Assembly (NCBI GenBank): GCA_027704905.1
Contig: CM051004.1
Span: forward strand, 4,679,628-4,743,627
Source of the DNA: Muraenolepis orangiensis
Taxonomy: Eukaryota > Chordata > Actinopteri > Gadiformes > Muraenolepididae
Direction of reading: 5' to 3'
DNA: 64,000 nt
The notes beneath the pieces are model-generated. The model saw only the letters and a list, made by a program, of their open reading frames with translations, made no database searches and was not told where the DNA came from. Every line of letters starts with the position of its first letter. Position 1 is the stretch's first letter. Positions 63,901 through 64,000 of the stretch are shown here, piece by piece. The position numbers were made by a program, and so were the translations under genes.

Positions 63901-63969
63901 GAGGTCAGGTACCTCCTGTTTCTTCCTCTCATCCACACTCACTCTCCTCTGGGGGGCAGCAGGGGCGGC
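43669..63969 (-). CDS. nek1: Serine/threonine kinase Nek1, C-terminal two thirds (kinase domain beyond the right edge)
   Basis: Twenty-three exons in the window: 63969-63913, 63421-63362, 63091-63044, 62951-62880, 61053-60920, 60310-60230, 59605-59503, 59221-59135, 58322-58239, 58164-58087, 57863-57768, 57497-57351, 56148-55926, 50828-50667, 50546-50352, 50074-49978, 49894-49827, 48929-48727, 47497-47331, 45708-45337, 44942-44815, 44111-43979 and 43682-43669. Phases fit, except that exon 45708-45337 has one extra base. Diagnostic segments: RINQAREQGWKHVL, RQVEEFLQRKREAM, EYLARLRQIRLQNFNERQQ, SVRAAVLKEQLDRRR, MLRTCSLPDLTHLF, EEWHS joined to DSG, AYNKIK joined to AIHEDEDESIELG, QHQHLYPDILHLVMADGAY. 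The first half is the basic coiled coil; the second is acidic and low-complexity with a conserved C-terminal end. In mammals NEK1 acts in cilium assembly and the DNA damage response. The N-terminal kinase (about 330 residues) is absent because of the window edge. Confidence 0.96.
43683..43945. repeat. Minisatellite GGAGAGAGGGAACAAGGACC at the last nek1 acceptor
   Basis: About 12 units of 20-24 bp. On the sense strand the units are pyrimidine-rich, and the array ends exactly at the acceptor CTCTCTCCTAG of the 14-nt terminal exon. Confidence 0.93.
44150..44805. repeat. Minisatellite GTTTAGGAGGTCTGGAGG, about 19 bp
   Basis: About 34 units filling the nek1 intron between exons 44942-44815 and 44111-43979; it starts 10 bp after the donor. 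Confidence 0.95.
44960..45330. repeat. 23-bp minisatellite CATCATAACCTGTAGTCTGA at a nek1 donor
   Basis: About 16 units. On the sense strand the array begins at the donor (CACTCAG|GTGAGTTATGATG), and the units carry a GGTTATGATG derivative of the donor sequence. Confidence 0.94.
45570..45612. repeat. (TCC)n trinucleotide run inside a nek1 exon with a one-base shift
   Basis: Sense-strand (GAG)n encodes Glu in the flanking correct frame, but the observed base count makes the left part read Gly. This is where the nek1 frame slips by one. Confidence 0.8.
45787..47240 (+). mobile_element. Decayed hAT element in a nek1 intron
   Basis: The left end CAGGGGTTCTCAAACTGGGG resembles the inverted right end (CTTTTTTGGGGCCAGGG when complemented, 47200-47235). 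Near 46170-46235 a BED-finger-like piece reads NEAMKPTKLKQHLITKHPE, flanked by frameshifts. Much of the interior is a minisatellite (46490-46980). Non-functional. Confidence 0.7.
46490..46980. repeat. 41-bp minisatellite TGTTCATAGTCCTATGACTA
   Basis: About 11 units with TGTCTTGTTACTGTTCGTCT, inside the decayed hAT. TCATAGTCCTATGA is a near-palindrome. Confidence 0.94.
47880..48700. other. AT-rich degenerate repeats in a nek1 intron
   Basis: Irregular TAATAACTATACATATAATA (47880-48320) and TTTTAACTATTTCAACTAT (48360-48700) units. No gene inside. Confidence 0.8.
48958..49372. repeat. Minisatellite TCTGCTCCTTCTTCCCTC, 18 bp
   Basis: About 23 pyrimidine-only units just upstream of the acceptor of exon 48929-48727. 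The strand asymmetry favours H-DNA (triplex). Confidence 0.95.
49385..49620 (+). mobile_element. tRNA-derived SINE
   Basis: The head GGCGGCAGGATAGCTCAGTC has an A box. The body GAGGTGCCCTTGAGCAAGGC and CTCCCTGGGCGCTGTATATA continues to a tail TGTGACTAATAAAGAGGATT. It matches the common percomorph tRNA-SINE layout and sits in a nek1 intron. Confidence 0.85.
49672..49820. repeat. 16-bp minisatellite GATAACACGTTGTATT
   Basis: Nine units ending immediately at the donor side of nek1 exon 49894-49827. Confidence 0.95.
50095..50340. repeat. (GACAGA)n/(GA)n tract
   Basis: Purine-rich microsatellite filling a short nek1 intron between exons 50546-50352 and 50074-49978. Confidence 0.94.
50935..51403. 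repeat. 22-24-bp minisatellite TCTAGTGTTATATATACTTT, left part
   Basis: About 20 units, interrupted by the LINE pair at 51404-55464 and resumed at 55465-55640. This array is the LINE insertion target. Confidence 0.95.
51404..51812 (+). mobile_element. 5'-truncated 3' end of a REL-endonuclease LINE, upstream tandem copy
   Basis: Nearly identical to 55048-55464: the last about 80 codons (GAAGCCTTTGAAAGGAAGCT onward), stop and 3'UTR to GATGTATGTACACAG. It joins the full copy head-to-tail with no spacer that I can see. Confidence 0.92.
51813..55464 (+). mobile_element. Full-length LINE with C-terminal restriction-like endonuclease (HERO/R2-type)
   Basis: About 175 bp of 5'UTR, one long ORF (51990-55310) and a 155-bp 3'UTR without a poly(A) tail, ending TGTATGTACACAG. 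It is inserted in the TCTAGTGTTATATATAC minisatellite, antisense to nek1. A partial copy of its own 3' end precedes it. Confidence 0.93.
51990..55310 (+). CDS. Retrotransposon polyprotein: zinc finger, reverse transcriptase, restriction-like endonuclease
   Basis: A single uninterrupted 1,106-codon frame. Residues 41-62 form a Cys/His finger (CTCGKVCKNIHGLKIHRARM). The reverse transcriptase spans about 310-650, with SSAPGPSGTSYKVYK, FRIISLLCVEAKVF, VLWLDLENAFGSIPH (first catalytic Asp), IITGCTISVTLFSLAMN and the active-site FMDD at 553-556. A CCHC knuckle (Cys889, Cys892, His900, Cys905) precedes the endonuclease core RPD (Asp996) - 14 residues - ELTVPW (Glu1011), the PD..E layout of R2/NeSL/HERO-group LINEs. 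These nick DNA with the C-terminal nuclease and prime reverse transcription from the target. There is no N-terminal APE endonuclease. I favour the HERO-like clade; exact clade needs a tree. No stop or frameshift is seen, so it may be mobile. Confidence 0.93.
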   Translation: MNLMEKYPQGCPRGGEDEHPSLTDTTVTDPGNAQTTMSKQCTCGKVCKNIHGLKIHRARMKCPLGAEATQRTGVTPGETQEVPGPESPHSAQNLQVLQTTPSSIKSDRRRIKWPAASMTSLWKQFDDDVDQILEAMAKGEADRKLQAMTTIIVSIAAERFGEEEKKSSGTSYSKNQRAVRIHNIRKEMKVLKSQYKAAGEEERTGLAQLRCILRKNIRVLRRAEWHRRRRRERARKRAAFIANPFKFTKDLLGQKRSGKLASSQDDIDQHLKQTYSDPAREQELGECNNLIDPPEPEVQFDMSELQLKEVREVVRKARASSAPGPSGTSYKVYKYCPKLLLRLWYILRVFWRRGRIPDQWRVAEGVWIPKEENSTQLDQFRIISLLCVEAKVFFSAVSKRLCTYLAENNYIDTSVQKGGISGMPGCLEHTGVVTQLIREARENKGNLSVLWLDLENAFGSIPHKLVQFTLTKHHVPSRCRDLIADYYSNFRMRVSSGEITSSWHNVEIGIITGCTISVTLFSLAMNMLTKSAEPECRGPRTNSGQRQPPIRAFMDDLTVMTESVPGCRWILKGLEELVEWARMRFKPAKSRSMVLRKGKVVDKFRFNIADTAIPSISEKPVKSLGKVFDCSLRDTTSIQSTCTELDGWLKSVDKSGLPGKFKAWVYQHGILPRILWPLLVYAVPISTVETLERRVSNHLRRWLGLPRSLSSIALYGNTNKLQLPFKSLEEEFKVTRAREVVQYRDSSDPKVAKAGIQVRTGRKWRAEEAVQEAEARLRHKSLVGVVTRGRAGLGSFPTPQMNTRGKEGRRLVQEEVRAAVEETRTCKAVGMKQQGAWTRWENAVERKVTWAELWKAEPHRIKFLIQAVYDVLPSPSNLHTWGIAETPACPLCSKRGTLEHILSCCTRALGDGRYRWRHDQVLKTIAEAISAGLAWSKQFRHSKDTIAFVRAGDKPTSARKTSAGILTSARDWQLLVDLEHQLKFPSHIAVTTLRPDIVLVSESTKQAVLLELTVPWEDRLEEAFERKLSKYAGLVSDCQQAGWRARCFPVEVGCRGFAARSLVRAFSSLGIEGVRKRRAIRSTTDAAERASRWLWLKRGEPWSHGS
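55465..55900. repeat. Target minisatellite, right part, and (TATC)n
   Basis: TCTAGTGTTATATATACTTT units continue after the LINE to about 55640. TATATCTATCTATATC microsatellite follows to about 55880. Confidence 0.94.
56165..56665. repeat. Minisatellite AACCAGGTCATAGAGGTCAG, about 40-57 bp
   Basis: About 11 units alternating GGTCATAACCTCCCTCACAT and CACCTCCTCCTGGAGTAAT, starting about 17 bp upstream of nek1 exon 56148-55926. Confidence 0.94.
56840..57300. repeat. AT-rich repeats TATTATACTACAGTAATA
   Basis: Degenerate 10-20-bp units in a nek1 intron. Confidence 0.88.
57868..57950. repeat. (CA)n microsatellite at a nek1 acceptor
   Basis: (CA)n begins 5 bp from the 3' splice site of exon 57863-57768. 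On the sense strand it is a (GT)n tract in place of the polypyrimidine tract. Confidence 0.95.
58308..58840. repeat. About 44-bp minisatellite that includes a nek1 acceptor and exon start
   Basis: The unit is CCAGATACTCCTGAATACAG plus GAAGACAGGTATCACACACC. The first copy overlaps the 5' end of exon 58322-58239 (sense TATTCAG|GAGTATCTGGCC). About 12 copies run into the intron, some keeping the AG acceptor. Confidence 0.95.
59640..59875. repeat. 23-bp minisatellite CTTCCACTAGACTACACCTC
   Basis: About 11 units upstream of nek1 exon 59605-59503. Confidence 0.94.
59945..60240. repeat. Tandem repeats containing the donor of nek1 exon 60310-60230
   Basis: Three copies carry the sense CAGACTAACAG|GTCATC junction or a decayed form. 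Three 50-bp units with GATACCCGTTGATATGAGTC follow. Confidence 0.92.
60335..60905. repeat. Minisatellite GTGTGTAGTTGTATGTTAGTGATTA
   Basis: Irregular 20-30-bp units across the intron between nek1 exons 61053-60920 and 60310-60230. Confidence 0.93.
61255..61460. repeat. (GT)n-based minisatellite
   Basis: GTGTGTTAGTGTGTGTAAGT-like units; it provides the target site of the adjacent hAT. Confidence 0.9.
61465..62843 (+). mobile_element. hAT element with first transposase exon only, perfect 8-bp TSD
   Basis: Ends CAGTGGTGAAGCGTC and (complemented) CAGTGGCGAAGCGTG form the inverted repeat. GTGTAGTG flanks both sides (61457-61464, 62844-62851). It holds the N-terminal piece of a TTF/ZMYM1-like transposase but no DDE core, so it is an internally deleted derivative. 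It lies antisense in a nek1 intron; the right end is about 30 bp from exon 62951-62880. Confidence 0.95.
61980..62222 (+). pseudogene. N-terminal exon of a ZMYM1/TTF-type hAT transposase
   Basis: Reads PFSRRPFNVKMDIIKKGRPT and VRHFQASNWERYPWLTGIF, the conserved start of fish zinc finger MYM-type 1-like hAT proteins. It ends in a plausible donor (CATTG|GTGAGTGAG) or a stop soon after. The zinc finger and DDE domains are missing within the element. Confidence 0.75.
63108..63361. repeat. 18-bp minisatellite made of the nek1 exon donor
   Basis: Sense strand: exon end GAGCAG|GTGGGTGGAGGTC followed by about 14 units of CCTCAG|GTGGGTGGAGGT. Every unit carries a potential 5' splice site, and the frame stays open (VGGGPQ repeats). 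Confidence 0.96.
63450..63785. repeat. 26-bp minisatellite GGACCAGACAGACCCTGGAC
   Basis: About 12 units (with CTGAGA/CTTAGA variants) in the last nek1 intron of the window. Confidence 0.95.
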
Positions 63970-64000
63970 CTGGACACACACACACACACACACACACACA

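Overview
The window is nuclear DNA of a ray-finned (percomorph-like) fish. It holds spliced vertebrate genes with GT..AG introns, teleost-type Tc1, hAT, L2, RTE and tRNA-SINE copies, and a very high load of micro- and minisatellites. All host genes lie on the minus strand. From right to left in transcription order they are nek1 (3' two thirds, cut by the right edge), sh3rf1 (complete), cbr4 (complete) and an unnamed mucin-like membrane protein gene. The order cbr4-sh3rf1-nek1 with all three co-oriented is, to my knowledge, the same as on human chromosome 4q (CBR4-SH3RF1-NEK1), which supports the identifications.

Layout. Positions 1-10,900 are intergenic and repeat-dominated: a broken Tc1 element, two L2 LINE 3' ends facing away from each other inside a CA-type satellite, another LINE 3' end, SINEs (one with a 1.4 kb internal tandem expansion that looks telomeric), and a duplicated roughly 0.4-0.7 kb block. 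Positions 11,152-15,980 carry the three-exon mucin-like gene, whose intron 1 is filled by an internally deleted RTE element and 12-bp arrays. Positions 17,676-20,800 are cbr4 (five coding exons plus a likely 5' non-coding exon). Positions 23,085-41,640 are sh3rf1 (eleven coding exons, 803 codons reconstructed with consistent phases, plus two likely 5'UTR exons). Positions 43,669-63,969 are nek1 (23 exons in the window, kinase domain outside). Its introns contain an apparently intact 1,106-codon LINE with a restriction-like endonuclease, a non-autonomous hAT with a perfect 8-bp target duplication, and a decayed hAT.

The genes are not a pathway unit; they are an ordinary conserved neighbourhood. 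cbr4 is a mitochondrial fatty-acid-synthesis/quinone reductase, sh3rf1 a RING/SH3 ubiquitin ligase and JNK scaffold, nek1 a ciliary/DNA-damage kinase.

The most unusual signal is the relation between minisatellites and splice sites. Several arrays in sh3rf1 and nek1 begin exactly at an exon edge, and the repeat unit contains copies of the 5' or 3' splice site itself. Some units are multiples of 3 bp and keep the exon's reading frame open. I see no previously undescribed enzymatic system. This splice-site amplification is the observation I would follow first.
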